Part shown: in pieces, positions 1 through 12,800 of the stretch
Numbering within the stretch: position 1 is the first letter of the stretch
How the letters are laid out: every line of letters starts with the position of its first letter
Program-made: the position numbers and the translations under genes
Notes under the pieces: generated by a model
The model's database searches: none
Told to the model about the DNA's origin: nothing
The model's input: only the letters and a program-made list of their open reading frames with translations
From: Pseudorasbora parva
Taxonomy: Eukaryota; Chordata; Actinopteri; Cypriniformes; Gobionidae
Assembly (NCBI RefSeq): GCF_024679245.1
Contig: NC_090185.1
Coordinates: 22,381,973-22,445,972 of the forward strand
Direction: 5' to 3'
Length of the DNA stretch: 64,000 nucleotides

Positions 1-423
1 GGACCTTCAGGTCGATCACTGCAAACCAATCTTGGAGTGAATGCACGGGAGGGCGCATTTCTTAAATGGGAGTTTGTGAAGGGCCCGATTGAAGACAAGC
101 AGATCCAAGATCGGCTGTAACCCACTGCCTTTTTTGGGTGCTGTGAAGATCGCGCTGTAAAACCCTGACTTAATCCCGGGCTCTATTACGTCCTTTGCCT
201 GCCACTGAGGTAAACAGGACACTGATGAACCTGGGGAGATGCCAGGTGAACTGAAGATGATTCCGGGCGAACTGTGAGGCGGAGACAGCCTGTCCAGCGG
301 TACATTAAGCCTTGGTGGCAAGCATGGCCGAGAACTTTTAGGCCTTGCGGTGCAGCCAGTTCTGCCAGGTGGCAGCCGTTTGCCAACATACATGCGCCGC
401 AATTGCACCTGAGAAATCTCCAC
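1..423 (-). pseudogene. Retrotransposon reverse-transcriptase fragment (DIRS/Ngaro-like)
   Basis: An open frame on the - strand (423 down to 16) carries the N-terminal part of a reverse transcriptase. The stretch GFYSAIFTAPKK...GLQPILDL...FNRALHKLPFK matches the fingers-region pattern (GFYS-xx-F-xx-PKK-x-G-LRPILDLR-x-LN) of DIRS/Ngaro and related retroelement polymerases. The upstream part of the frame is Pro/Ser-rich and shows no recognisable domain. The catalytic YxDD motif would lie beyond the left edge, so this is a partial view. No terminal repeats were found. It is probably a dead relic; assignment to DIRS rather than Ty3 rests on memory of the motif and is moderate. Confidence 0.5.
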
Positions 424-1680
424 ATAACACTTGGCTGTCCCACTATTAAGGGGAAGTGAGAGCGGAAGAAGCAGTGAAGTGGCTTTGGGTAGTAAAAGGT
501 GCCTTTCACGACTTTGTTACCTGCTCACGCACCTTTAGGATCCGTGCCAGAATGATGCTGTGCACTACGCCCCATGCTGAGAAACCAACTGTGGGGGTTC
601 TGGCCCAATGCTTTAGAAAACAGCAGAGTTTCTGTAGATCCAAACCATGTGAGAAAGTCATTGAGCGAGTGCTTTGGGCCACCCACCTCAAGGTCAGCAT
701 TCGCTGAGAATAATTGTACATCAACAGAACACCCCTATTTTATAAACACAGATATAGACAGTTCATGTGATTCTTTCATTTTCTTCTCCCCCTCTGAGAT
801 CAAAGACCCTCCATTGAGGATCAAGAAAAATGTGAAGACCTGCAAAATATTAACTGGCATGCAATTTCATACCACGGCGATGGGTGTGCCAACGAAGAAA
901 GAATGCCAGTGCACGACTATGGGAGTTTACATCAGAACTCAAGTTGCCAATATAAACCATGTGTTCCTCTCTCAAGGAACTCCTTGACTTCAGCACAACA
1001 TCTTAATGAGCTCCATGCTCGGCGGACGGTGGTTTTCCACATGGCTGAACGGCCCATATACACACTAAGTCTCTTCTATTTAGCGGTCACGGCACTGACT
1101 TTCAGACCACGTTTTGACAGTAACAGTCCACGGATGCTCCTGCTAGGCCTCACTGCTTGTCCCGTTAGGTGGCCACAGCATTGTTTATCTACATTTATCT
1201 AGCCACATTTGTCTCTTATCAGTTAATTAAACTGTATACTAGCTCAAATATTCAGTTGAATTAAGCCTAATTCTGCCCTCCGGTTGGAGAAATTCTTGCA
1301 CACAGACTTCTGCAAAACAAAACTGACATTTTGCTGCCTTTTCAATTGAATCACAGAGGATGCTAAATTAAGTTTTCAGAGCATCAGCAAATAAAAGCAG
1401 CATCATTTTGAATGTATCAAAGTACCTTTGTTGTATTGATCAAAATTGCCAAAAGTCTGTACTCTAACAATAAATGATTTAAGCTTTTCTATTTAAAAAT
1501 TCCTAAGATCTGACATAAATTAAAATTATTGTGGATTATATTAAAAAGTGCTTACCTTTTATCATTATGCAGGTCATTTAATAAGTATTACAGATCATTT
1601 TTTGGACAAATATTACATATCGCAATTAAAATTTAAGTCAGGTGTCAGTCAACATGTGTGTCACAAGTGTTAAAGGCTTC
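424..1680. other. No gene recognised
   Basis: Only short frames without recognisable domains occur. The first few hundred bases may be the decayed remainder of the retroelement at the left edge; the rest becomes AT-rich and featureless. Confidence 0.4.
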
Positions 1681-2700
1681 CGTTTATAATCCAAGGAACA
1701 AGGAGCGGGACATGTAATTATAGGACTTTAATTATCACGAAGAGCGAGAGAAAACAGAAAGAGGCCGTTAGTCAAATTTAGGAGGAAGGCAGGGGGAGGA
1801 GAACACCAGGTAGGATGCAGGAGAAGATGGAGCCGTAGCGACGAGTGTCTGAGGTGGAGCCAGGGGGCCAGAGGATTGAGGGGGAGCCGGTGGGACTGAG
1901 GGCAAAGGCGATGTCGGAGAGAAGGCGTTGCCCGATGGAGCTGAAGGGGTGGAAGGACAAACCACAGTTGAAGACGCTGAGGCCGAACGCACGTGAAACA
2001 CCAGCACCCGTCATTTTCTCCAGGAGCTAAATCTACGAACGTGGAAAACAGTGACAGATGGACCTCTCAACCTTTACGCTAAAGAGAAAATCCAAAAAAA
2101 AACTATTAGACTTAAATGTTAAACAGCTTGAAAATTAATGAAGACGGAGAATGTGACAGCTGCTTGCTCAGGTTCTGGCGTTCGCAATGCTGTCAATATA
2201 AAAGTTACAACAAAAACACGGCTTACGTCACTTCAGAGATCGTACTGGCGCTCCTACTTTCCTATAGGAAAATCCCTAGGGGAACTTTTAATTCTCGGGG
2301 AACCACCCTATTGGTTATTTCCTAAAACTACGCAGTGCGAAAGCCTTAAAGGCGAAGCCGGAGGGACGCATGAGCCCGGTTAAGCCGTAACCACGATGGT
2401 CCCAGGTGAAGCTGAGGGAGGGATGAGCCAAGGTGATGCCGACTGGTCGACGAGCCAAGGTGGAGTAATGGGCTTGACTGGTGGAGGCAGAGCCAGGTGA
2501 TCCTCTGTCTGGGCTCTGGATCCAGAGTGGGGCTGGTGACATCCTCCACAGCACGGCAGATGGTAAACTCTGAAATTACGCATGAACGCCCTTTGATGTC
2601 ATGTTTACCACTGGGAAGTTCGGAAATCATTTTGACACCCAAATTCCCGAGATGGGCGTGCTATAAAGTTGCTGTGTCAGGTATGATTTATTAAGTTTTT
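1681..2700. repeat. G-rich, degenerate repeat-like sequence
   Basis: Two G-rich blocks (about 1740-2030 and 2340-2550) stand out from the AT-rich surroundings and reuse words such as gagcca, gccaggtg and ggtgga. Frames here are low-complexity Ser/Pro or Gly/Glu-rich and are not coding. It may be the remains of a transposon, but no ends or target duplications were found, so its class is unknown. Confidence 0.3.
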
Positions 2701-3852
2701 CTCCACAACAGCTTGATCGTCTTGTCATAAGATTTTCCCAATAAATAGGCAAGAATAAACCTGGTGTCCATGTTCATTCCAACCACAAAGCACTTGAATG
2801 CAGCTCATAATCACGACTTCTAAAAAGGGAATAATGACATTTCCGATAGCACGTGAAGGCAGCATAAATACACAGGGAGTAATGAATCATGAAACAGCGA
2901 ACAGGTGCTAACACAAATCGGTGACAAAGATAACTAACAATGACAGGAAAACATACAGAAACAGGATGATAAATGAAACCATTTACACACAGACTGCGTT
3001 TTGAGACATTTTGCTAATTATAAATGTATATTTTTTTAAGCTCTGTTATAAACAGCTATTGTTTAAACGACGTTAGGTCTACAAAACTGAGGTTTTGATT
3101 CAAACAGCAGTTACACAAATTGTGTTTTTTCAAGCAGTGGTTTTGTATTTTGGTCAGAGTCAGACAAGATTCAACTATTCAATTAAGGTAGATTAATTTG
3201 TAACTGAAAGGTTGATCTTCTCAGGACAGGAACAGAAGGATAACGTTAGATTTATATTTATATTTATACTATAAATATGTAAATATAAATCTAACGTTAT
3301 CCTCCTGTCCTGAGAAGATCAACCTTTCAGTTACAAATTAATCTACCTTAATTAATACAATACAATCTTATTTTTATGGGCAATTTATAGCAATGTTAAA
3401 CGTTCTCTTTTCTTTAAAAAAATATTTTTTTTAAACGCCAAACTTGTATTGAATTTAAAAAATAAACACCATCAGAAATGTGCATTGACTTGGGCTACAT
3501 GCAAATATCTTTTCTATTATTAAAATATCATGGTACATTTAGTGGTGAACTGAGTTCAGACAGACTGAGATGAAGTGTGGGAGTTTTTCAGCCTCATATC
3601 CGAGAACTGACTCAAGTACACAACGGCATCAGCAACGTAACTGGCTGGAATTATCGCCCATCCCAGAAGCATAATTTACTCGGGCAAAATATTTATACAG
3701 AGGCGGACCAAAATCATTTACAACAAGTCCATTCACGAAACCGAGTGGAAGCAACCTATGCTAAAGGCTCTGTAGACTTTTTATCATCTAAATACTTGTA
3801 AGGAAAACTTCTGGTTCAAACATCCGTGTAGAGTAGCCTATTCAGCAGCATC
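2701..3852 (+). other. 5' flank of FSTL3
   Basis: AT-rich flank without a convincing coding frame. It contains the palindrome at 3181-3353. The FSTL3 5' UTR should lie in the last few hundred bases before 3853, but no TATA box or initiator can be fixed with confidence. Confidence 0.3.
3181..3353. repeat. 173-bp near-perfect inverted repeat (hairpin/MITE-like)
   Basis: The left arm (3181 to about 3269) is the reverse complement of the right arm (about 3275 to 3353) with one small indel of 4-5 bases near 3231. The AT-rich centre around 3270 serves as a loop. Such a structure could extrude or fold into a roughly 80-bp stem. It resembles a foldback MITE, but no target duplication is obvious. It lies about 500 bp upstream of the FSTL3 start codon. 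Confidence 0.9.
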
Positions 3853-6800
3853 ATGAACTTTTTGGCTCTTCTACACTGTGTGATACTTATTTCAGTTTGT
3901 GAAATACTTGGAGAACATCGAACAAACGGTAAGTGAAAGATAACATATTTTACTATATTTCACTTTCCGTGAGTTTCTTCAGAAATTTAGATGTCAGTAA
4001 CTATATAAGATATTAACACGTTTTATCAAACTAATATTTGTTATAGGCTACTATATATGTAATACTAACTTTTAATGGTGTTTTAAAGAAAATATTTTAA
4101 ATATTAATCTATAACAAATAATTATATTATAAATAATGAACTTTTTGTTCAATTTTAGAAATCGTGCAGCTGTTGCTATGGTTACCTGGTTACACAAAGG
4201 GCTCGCGGTGCAGATTTGTAATTTTAAAAAAAATGGTGGTTACTATAATATTTGAAAACAATAATATAATATTTAAATAAAAAATAAATAATATTTTAAC
4301 AATAAAAATATACTTGATTTAAAAACAATATACTTTAAAGACTGCCATCCGTTTTCTTTGACATCTTTTACTTGTAAGATACGTGATAATAATGCAAATG
4401 AACTGCATGCACCATCAGATTTAATGCATTTATTGCATACTTTATTAAACTTAAATGGGTGACATCACGTTAACCAGCTATGTATTCAGAAACAAACGGA
4501 AATAAGTTTTATTTATTCTGAAAAAAAGAGAAAAGAATAATAGAATACTTCAATAAAATGACTGTTTACTAAGTCTCAGAGAGAAAAAAAGGTCCTGTAA
4601 TTCTGAGAAAAAAATATTCTTGTAATTCTTGTTTGTGAGAAGATATTTCACATATGACATATTTTATTGGGCAATAATATGACACATCTTAGGTAATCTT
4701 TATTTTAGGGATAAAAATAGTCTACTTTCCAAACTTGTGTGCAAATGAGAAGGGATGGAAAAAATCTCTTAAAGCTGATATAAGGGTTGTATAGTTGCCA
4801 TTGTCCCGGAGATGGATCATATGATTTAACTCTGTGTTTGTGTGTCTAGCGGGAATGTGCTGGCTCCAGCAGGGTCCAGAGCACCGCTGTGACATGGTCC
4901 TCATGAGGGGTGTGAGCAGGGAAGAGTGTTGTTCGGCCAGCCGTCTGGACACCGCCTGGTCCAATACCAGTCTGCCCATCAATGAAGTCAGCCTGCTGGG
5001 ATTCCTGGGAATAGTTTCCTGTAAGCCGTGCAAAGGTACAGACTCATCTACCCTCCGTTCTCAGCAGGTAGACTGGGTTGTCCCGCTGTGCAATGTTCCA
5101 ACTTGTTGATATCAGTGAGAGACTCTTGGTTGCTACCATTTTAAGCATTCTACACACATAAGAGAACATTCCTCATTTTCAAATTAGGGCTGAAACCATT
5201 TTGCTTGATGAGATAAAATCTAGTACTGTTGGCCAAATCTTGGTTTGGAGAGTTTTCTTTGCAAATGCAATGCTTCAGCAAGTTTAAAAAGTGTGGATCT
5301 ACACCAGATGTTTTGTTTAACTTTCTCCTTCTGTTGTGGAAAGCGTTCAGTACTGGTAGCCTTGGCCAGGTACGTAGGTTCATATAAGGGCTCCAAACCT
5401 CTACTATCATCAGACATTTTAAATACAGTGTTATATCACTGGAGTAAACAAGTTAGCCGACATGGCAATTTTAACGAATTTCCTCAGCCCAGCCAGCCCA
5501 TAATTGTGCTCAAAATTGTAGTTTTGTGGTTTTTAGTCCATATCTATTAGCTTTGAGGTCATCTGTATGATAGTGTACTCTTAAAATTCACTTTTAGCAC
5601 AGGTGCATTTAAAATGTATAGTCATCCTCTTCCATAAAAACAGACCAAAACAATTGATGACTCATCCTGCACTTATTTATTTCGTCCAATCAAATGCTCT
5701 CTAGAATGAGAATGTCCTTCCCACTAAAGTCGCAATAACATGATTATATTTTCATGGAAATAAAAGGTCCATTGGTCACACAGCTCACATAGAAGACACT
5801 TTCAAACCAAACCAAGCGGCTTGGATGACCAACTTGAACCAATTGCGAAATTTATGAGGAAATTCGCACCTTAGTTTTACAGTCATGTGGATTCCTATCT
5901 AAATGACTAGATTTCGCCCACAAAAAATTACAAAATAACGGCAAACTCACCTCAGTATGACCTACTTCTGATTACCCATAGCAAGTAACAACTTGTGGCT
6001 CATGACTGTGATTTAAAGGAACTTGGCTATTTCGAACAAGCATCTCTATTGACTGTTTTCTCTCTCATAGGAAAGTCATTTGGCATAAAATAAATAAATA
6101 GTTTGACACAATAGCAGATTACAACCCCGCCCCCCTCGACCCGTTTCTCTCCTCCCTCTCTTACTCTTTCCCAATGCTTATTGGAAAGCAGACTTGTTTT
6201 GCCTTTCCCTCTCTGCGATGACTGAATTCTAGCACACCGCAAAGAAAAATTTGTGCCACATGCTGGAGAGGTCTGGTCCTCATAAGCCTCAAACACAATA
6301 AGCATCATTAGACACTTGGGGGGGGGGGGGGGTTATATTGTTTGTTCCATGGCGTTTGCTTTCCATTATCATAAAACTATATGGACTAGCGGACCCTACT
6401 GTGTGACCTCCCCAGCGTGTTCTCAATGTCAAATGCTTCAAAGCATTCCTCAAAGCTCAACTCACGCTTAGCGTCTGTCCGGCGCATTTCCTTACATTTG
6501 TTTTTCGGGGGCAGACAAGGCAGTTCGTAAAATATGTGTGACTGCCTGCGGATCTTGAGGAAACATAACAGGGTTATGCTGGGATTTCCAGTGGAGGTGG
6601 AGGTATCTGATTCGGTCTCGAGTGATTTAGTTGACTTCACAGGGAAGGGGAGCAACAGGATATTAAAGGACTTGCAGGAATGGGAACCAGAAGCTGAATC
6701 CATTTCAAAGTGTTTCTGATGGGTTTTGTTTTCTCTGGCTTCACAGATGAACGGAGAAGAATGGACACAGTTATTGAAAAACATGTCAGTGGATGACACT

Positions 6801-9800
6801 GTAGACCTTTTCACACTTTAAATAGTTAACTCTGTGTCATTCGAAACCCTAGTTAATGGAGTCCTATGTTATCTTGCTTCACCTTTCACACTGCTCATAC
6901 TTTACTCGGGGGTCAACAATTCATAAGCTGGTACTTCACACTGTACATTTCTAAACCTATCTGCGTCACTGTTTGGATGAACACCTCATGCAACCTCCGC
7001 AAGCATTGCACAGCCTCATATGACACATCTCTGACTGTACAATCAAGATTTTTTGTTGAGTATACTTTTCGGACTATAAAAACAAGACCGAAACAGCCTG
7101 ATCTTTACTCCAATTGACACATTTCGATTGCCTTTTGATATTTTTCCCATCAAACGCTGAAACTACGTGTTTCTGTGATTGTCCAAAGCATGTGAATATG
7201 AGGCAAGCGATTGATTGTCAGTTGCTATGCATCTAGTCATAACATTCCAAGACTGCATCGTTTCACACTTCACAAGTTTGGCACCGCAAAAGCAGTGTTA
7301 ACAGTGCTTCAAAAGCAAAATTTTCCCTGAGTAAAAGGCAGATATACAGACTTTTAAATTACAAGTTTGAAATGTTTCTTAACTTGGTGTAAAGCACAGT
7401 GTGAAAAACCCTATTCATGACTCATGAGCTTTCAATTGATTCCAAGAGAGTTTGACTTTAGCATGTTCCTAAGTTAGCAGTGTAATACCAAAGACTTTAT
7501 ATACCGGTGCTGGTCATATAATTAGAATATCATCAAAAAGTTGATTTATTTCACTAATTCCATTCAAAAAGTAAAACTTGCATATTGCACTTATTCATTA
7601 CACACAGACTGATATATTTCAAATGTTTATTTGTTTTAATTTTGATGATTATAACTGACAACTAAGGAAAATCCCAAATTCTGTATCTTAGAAAATTTTA
7701 ATATTGTGAAAAGGTTCGATATTGAAGACACCTGATGCCACACTCAAATCAGCTAATTAACTCAAAACACCTGCAAAGGCCTCTAAATGGTCTCTCAGTC
7801 TAGTTCTGTAGGCTACACAATCATGGGGAAGACTGCTGACTTGACAGTTGTCCAAAAGACGACCACTGACACCTTGCTCAAGGAGGGCAAGACACAAAAG
7901 GTCATTGTAAAAGAGGCTGGCTGTTCACAGAGCTCTGGGTCCAAGCACATTAATAGAGAGGCGAAGAGAAGGAAAAGATGTAGTAGAAAAACGTGTACAA
8001 GCAATAGGGATAACCGCACCCTGGAGAGAATTGTGAAACAAACCCCATTTAAAAAAAGAGTGGACTGCAGCTGGAGTCAGTGCTTCCACTAAGAACCACA
8101 CATACAGACCTATGCAAGACATCGGTTTCAGCTGTCGCATTCCTTGTGTCAAGCCACTCATGAACAACAGACAGCGTCAGAAGCATCTCACCTGAGCTAT
8201 AGGCAAAAAAGACTGCTGAGTGGTCCAAAGTTATATTCTCTGATAAAAGTAAATTTTGCATTACCTTTGGAAATCAGGGTCCCAAAGTCTGGAGGAAGAG
8301 AAGAGAATCCACATTGCTTTGGGTCAGTGATGGTTTGGGGTGCCATGTCATCTGCTGGTGTTGGTCCACTGTGTTTTCTGAGGTTCAAGGTCAACGCAGG
8401 GCTAACATAAAGTTTTAGAGCACATCATGCTTCCTGCTGCTGACCAACTTTATGGAGAAGCAGACTGAATTTTCCAACAGGACTTGGAACCTGCCCACAG
8501 TGCCAAAGCAACCAGTACCTGGTTTAAGGACCATGGTATCCCTGTTCTTAATTGGCCAGCAAACTCGCCTGACCTTAACCCCATAGAAAATTGATGGGGT
8601 ATTGTGAAGAGGACGATGTGGTATGCAAGACCAAACAATGCAGAAGAGTTGAAGGCCACTTCACATCAGAGCAACCTGGGCTCTCATAACACCTGAGCAG
8701 TGTCACAGACTGATCGACTCCATGCCACGACACATTGCTGCAGTAATTCAGGCAAAAGGAGCCCCAACTAAGTATTGAGTGCTGTACATGCTCATACTTT
8801 TCATGTTCATACTTTTCAGTTGCCCAAGATTTCTAAAAAATCCTTTCTTTGTACTAGTCTTAAGTAATATTCAAATTTTCTGAGATACAGAATTTGTGAT
8901 TTTCCTTAGTTGTCAGTTATAATTATCAAAATTTTAAGAAATAAACATTTGAAATATATCAGTCTGTGTAATGAATGAATATAATATACAAGTTTCACTT
9001 TTTTAAAGGGGGGGGTGAAACAGAGTTTCAGTCAATCTCATGTCAGTCTTGAGTACCTATAGAGTAGTATTGCATCCTTCATATCTCCGAAAAGTCTTTA
9101 GTTTTCTTATATTTATAAAAGAAAGATAGGCTGTACCGAGTCTTTCCGGAAAAAAAACGAGCGGCTGGAGGCGTATCATGTGGGCGGAGCTAAAGAATCA
9201 CGAACGCGCCCAGCTATTGCATTGAGAACGTCTGAAAGCTGTGACATCCTCAAGCGTGGAAAAGATAACGTTACCCTAAAAAAACCATGGCTATCAATCA
9301 GATTCAACTAATACAGATATGATCCAGAATCAGATCCGGAGGCTGAAATAAATTGAACAGGAGAAGCAGTAACAGAAGGACGTCCGTCTCTGTGTTATGT
9401 ACTGTATTTAGTGGCCTGTCAACATTTGCACTTGTTTACTCGCAGTTTATGAGGACATGATTTGGTTTATGGACTATTGTATGCGACTAAATCTTAGCAG
9501 TTAAACAGTTTTGCACGTCAGACTAGTGTAACGTTATGATGAATGTATGAAATATTTGAATGATGAAGCACGCTTTGTGAGAACGCTAGGTTTATGTTTG
9601 GGGTGGTTTTACAATAAACAAACTGACACCTATAATGGTCAGCTAAACAAATGTATTTAAACACACACCATACATCGCATGCTCCATTAATACAATAACT
9701 ATACACGATCATGTTGTTTACTGATGTTTACTCACGCGACGATAGCCAACAACATTGAAGGAGTTTTACTCACCGTCTCCTTCCAAAGCACGACCGTGAA

Positions 9801-12800
9801 CCTTTATCGCTGGGACCGCTCCGTCAAAAAAACACACTTCTTTGGTAACTGTTGATTTCGTCAAGTCCTGTGACAGCAGTGACCGTGGAGATCCTCTTTT
9901 TGCGGCACGACTGATGCGTGATATTGTGACGCTTCTCGTCATTTCTGCGTTCAAATCGTTCCAGATGCAGCGCTGCCTTCCTGGAATGCTGTGCTGAAGC
10001 GTTGAAGTCGCTTGATGTCACCCATAGGAATAAAGTGGAGCGCGGCGCGACAGAAGTGTTGCACGGACGAGTGGATCTGCAGCTGACAGAGTGTTTATGG
10101 GCGTGCATTTGCTCTCTCGCTCTAGTCTCCCTTCTGGGAGAAGAGCCGTACGGCCCATACAAGGACATTCCGACCAGTTGACATCAAGCGGACCCATACT
10201 CGAAAAAAACTCTCCGAAACTTGTGAGAAACCAGAAGGAGTATTTTTGACACAGAAATACTCCATCAAACGTCCAACATTAGTTTTAGAAACTTTGTCTA
10301 TGTTTAGGATGGGAATCCAAGTCTTTAACAGTGTAAAGAGCTCAGTATGCATGAAACAGCATTTCACCCCCCCTTAATGGAATTTGTGAAATAAATCAAC
10401 TTTTTGATTATATTCTAATTATATGACCAGCACCTATACAGAAAGACGGTGCACTGTATAGTATTACTATGAATGGGAGAAAGTGCAATGCGCAATATGG
10501 TGTAATAATGCCACGGTCCAGACAACCTGTAACCCATGTTTTTCCAAACTTCTAGCTGTAAAAGTGCACTAGAATGGCAGTCAAACATGTTACTTCCCAC
10601 CCGTGAACTCTTACAAGATCAATGTACTCCCAGTTACACGCTCTGTTATCACATAGACCACGAATTAACAATGGCAGCCCTTACGAATGCGGTGGTTATG
10701 AAAATCATACATTTCCAAGTATACAAATAATGTAAAATAAAAGGTATAACAACTTCTCTTGCCTTATGCACCGTTTTTTTCTCCTCCGTTGCCCTCAAAA
10801 GAGTAAGCACCTTTGGCGATAGGGATGATTGTAAATGAGCATAAGCACTTTACATTTCAGCCATGCTTTGTTAACATCTAGCTACCACAATTCCTTATCC
10901 TTAGGCAGTTTGGCGTGACTTTGCCCGGAATGCTACAAAGTAGTGAGTCGTGGTTTGAAGTTGTAATTTACGGGCTCTAAAACCTGCCTGGAACGCAGCA
11001 TAAGTCCCACCTTCTAAAGAAAATAGCCAGTCGCCGACTGGTAAAGTCATCACTTCACTGCAGCTGCTGTTAGAAGCTCCGGTTCCTATAGTCTTATTCT
11101 GAGACATGTGCTTAGGACTGGGCCATTAGCTTGGTCCAACCTGAGAAATTGTGTTTTTTGTTGTGATTAGAGCGTTTAGAAACAAGATTTATGAGATAGT
11201 TGTTGTCAGATTTCATTGGTGAAATTTAATCATAAGTGTGTCAAACTGTTTTGAAGAATTTAATCTTTCACCATTCAAAGAGATAGGAGCTGCACTTGCA
11301 TGATCAAGAAGCGTTTCAAAGATGGTCGCTGAGTGAAATTACTTATCTTAATGGGTCTTGTGTAAGTTAGGAGTGTTGCGTTATACCTGTATTATACCAG
11401 ATATCGTGTTAATTAGGGGTCTCGCAATATCCCGGTATTGGTGATAACCATATTTCAAATGAATAGGCCTAGTACACATATTATAATATGATACGTACAT
11501 AATCAAACGCCTTTATCTGGTTAACAATGCAACGTACAGTGGGTGGCAGTATTGTACCTTAACGCTGGTTGCCACTTGTTGTAAAACACAAGAAGATAGC
11601 GCACAGCTGCTACTGCTACATAAAAACTAGTCTTTGGACATGACAGACGAGACACTTTACCTGCACTCCAAGAAAGTTAGCTTGAAAGAAAGTCGACCAA
11701 GAAAGTGACCAAAAAAGTCACCCCAGTCTGCAGGATTTGCCGATCGACAGTGAGCGAAAAAGTGGGCAATACCACCATCCTGTTCACCCACCTCCGTTAT
11801 CTTGCAGATTTCGCCACTGTACATAGATTATGCTGCAATTATTTTGCTAGTCCTGAAAATCTACATTACCTGCTGAAGCCTTTCTGTGTTATATTATATT
11901 TAATTCCCTCTGGGCTTTCAGTCCAAAAGTGTGCTCATTCGAATAAAAACATGGATTATCATATTTACGTCAAATATCTTTAGAGGGCAGTATTTTCTTC
12001 TTCTTCTATTTTTACCCTAAATAGTGTGACATGAGCATTATGGAACTCTCTTGTGTAATTTATGTTTCATTCATACTCATAGCCGGAGGGCACCCTAATG
12101 CAAAAAGTTCACAAGTGAGACTAATAAGAGTAATAAAACTTATGACATTCCAGGAAATCGCTAATATGGACATAGACATCCAGCTAAAGCTGTAGCTGAG
12201 TGAAATGCCGATAGACACATTTTGACTGATTTAAACATGAAGAGAATTAACACACCATTGCGACAGTATATGGTTTGCTAAATGGATTGCATTTATATAG
12301 TTTATCTGTGTTCATTTTATCTGTGTTCTTTAAGACACCATAAGGCTATTTTCATAAGGATAATGTATGTATATATAATGCAATGACAATCCACATAGCC
12401 TTTATCATAGAATATTATAAAACAATGTAATTTCTTCCTCATTCTGTCATAAGAAGCCTACAGTTTACAGGAGAAAATGATTTCAAACTGGTTGCCATTT
12501 AGTATAATTATGACAGCATTATGCTGAACTATTTCATTAACACTTATCAATTCTGAATTACATTTTTTCCCACTTTATCCACCTTCTCTTACAGAGAACT
12601 GTGAGGGGGTCAACTGTGGCGCTGGAAAGGTGTGCAGGATGAAGTCCGGACGTCCCCAGTGCGTATGCTCTCCGGACTGTTCCAACATCTCCACTAAACA
12701 CGCCGTGTGTGGGAGCGACGGGAACTCGTACAAAGACGAGTGCGCACTCCTGATGGCTCGCTGCAGAGGTCACCCTGACCTGGAGATCATGTACCAGGGA

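Larger units (their letters stand above)
7504..10436 (+). mobile_element. Dead Tc1-like transposon, interrupted by another transposon
   Basis: Inverted termini begin with ggtgctggtcatataatta (7506 onward) and end with its near-complement, finishing at cagcacc (10434), flanked by TA-rich sequence (tata). The termini match for about 60 bp. A transposase relic lies at 7823-8778. The right terminal region is split at a TTAA site by an element at 9007-10373; removing it rejoins a continuous right terminus that mirrors the left one. It sits inside FSTL3 intron 2. Confidence 0.88.

Noticed and set aside
6386..6814. 142-codon antisense frame in FSTL3 intron 2
   Set aside because: No recognisable domain, no splice or promoter context, and composition like the surrounding intron.
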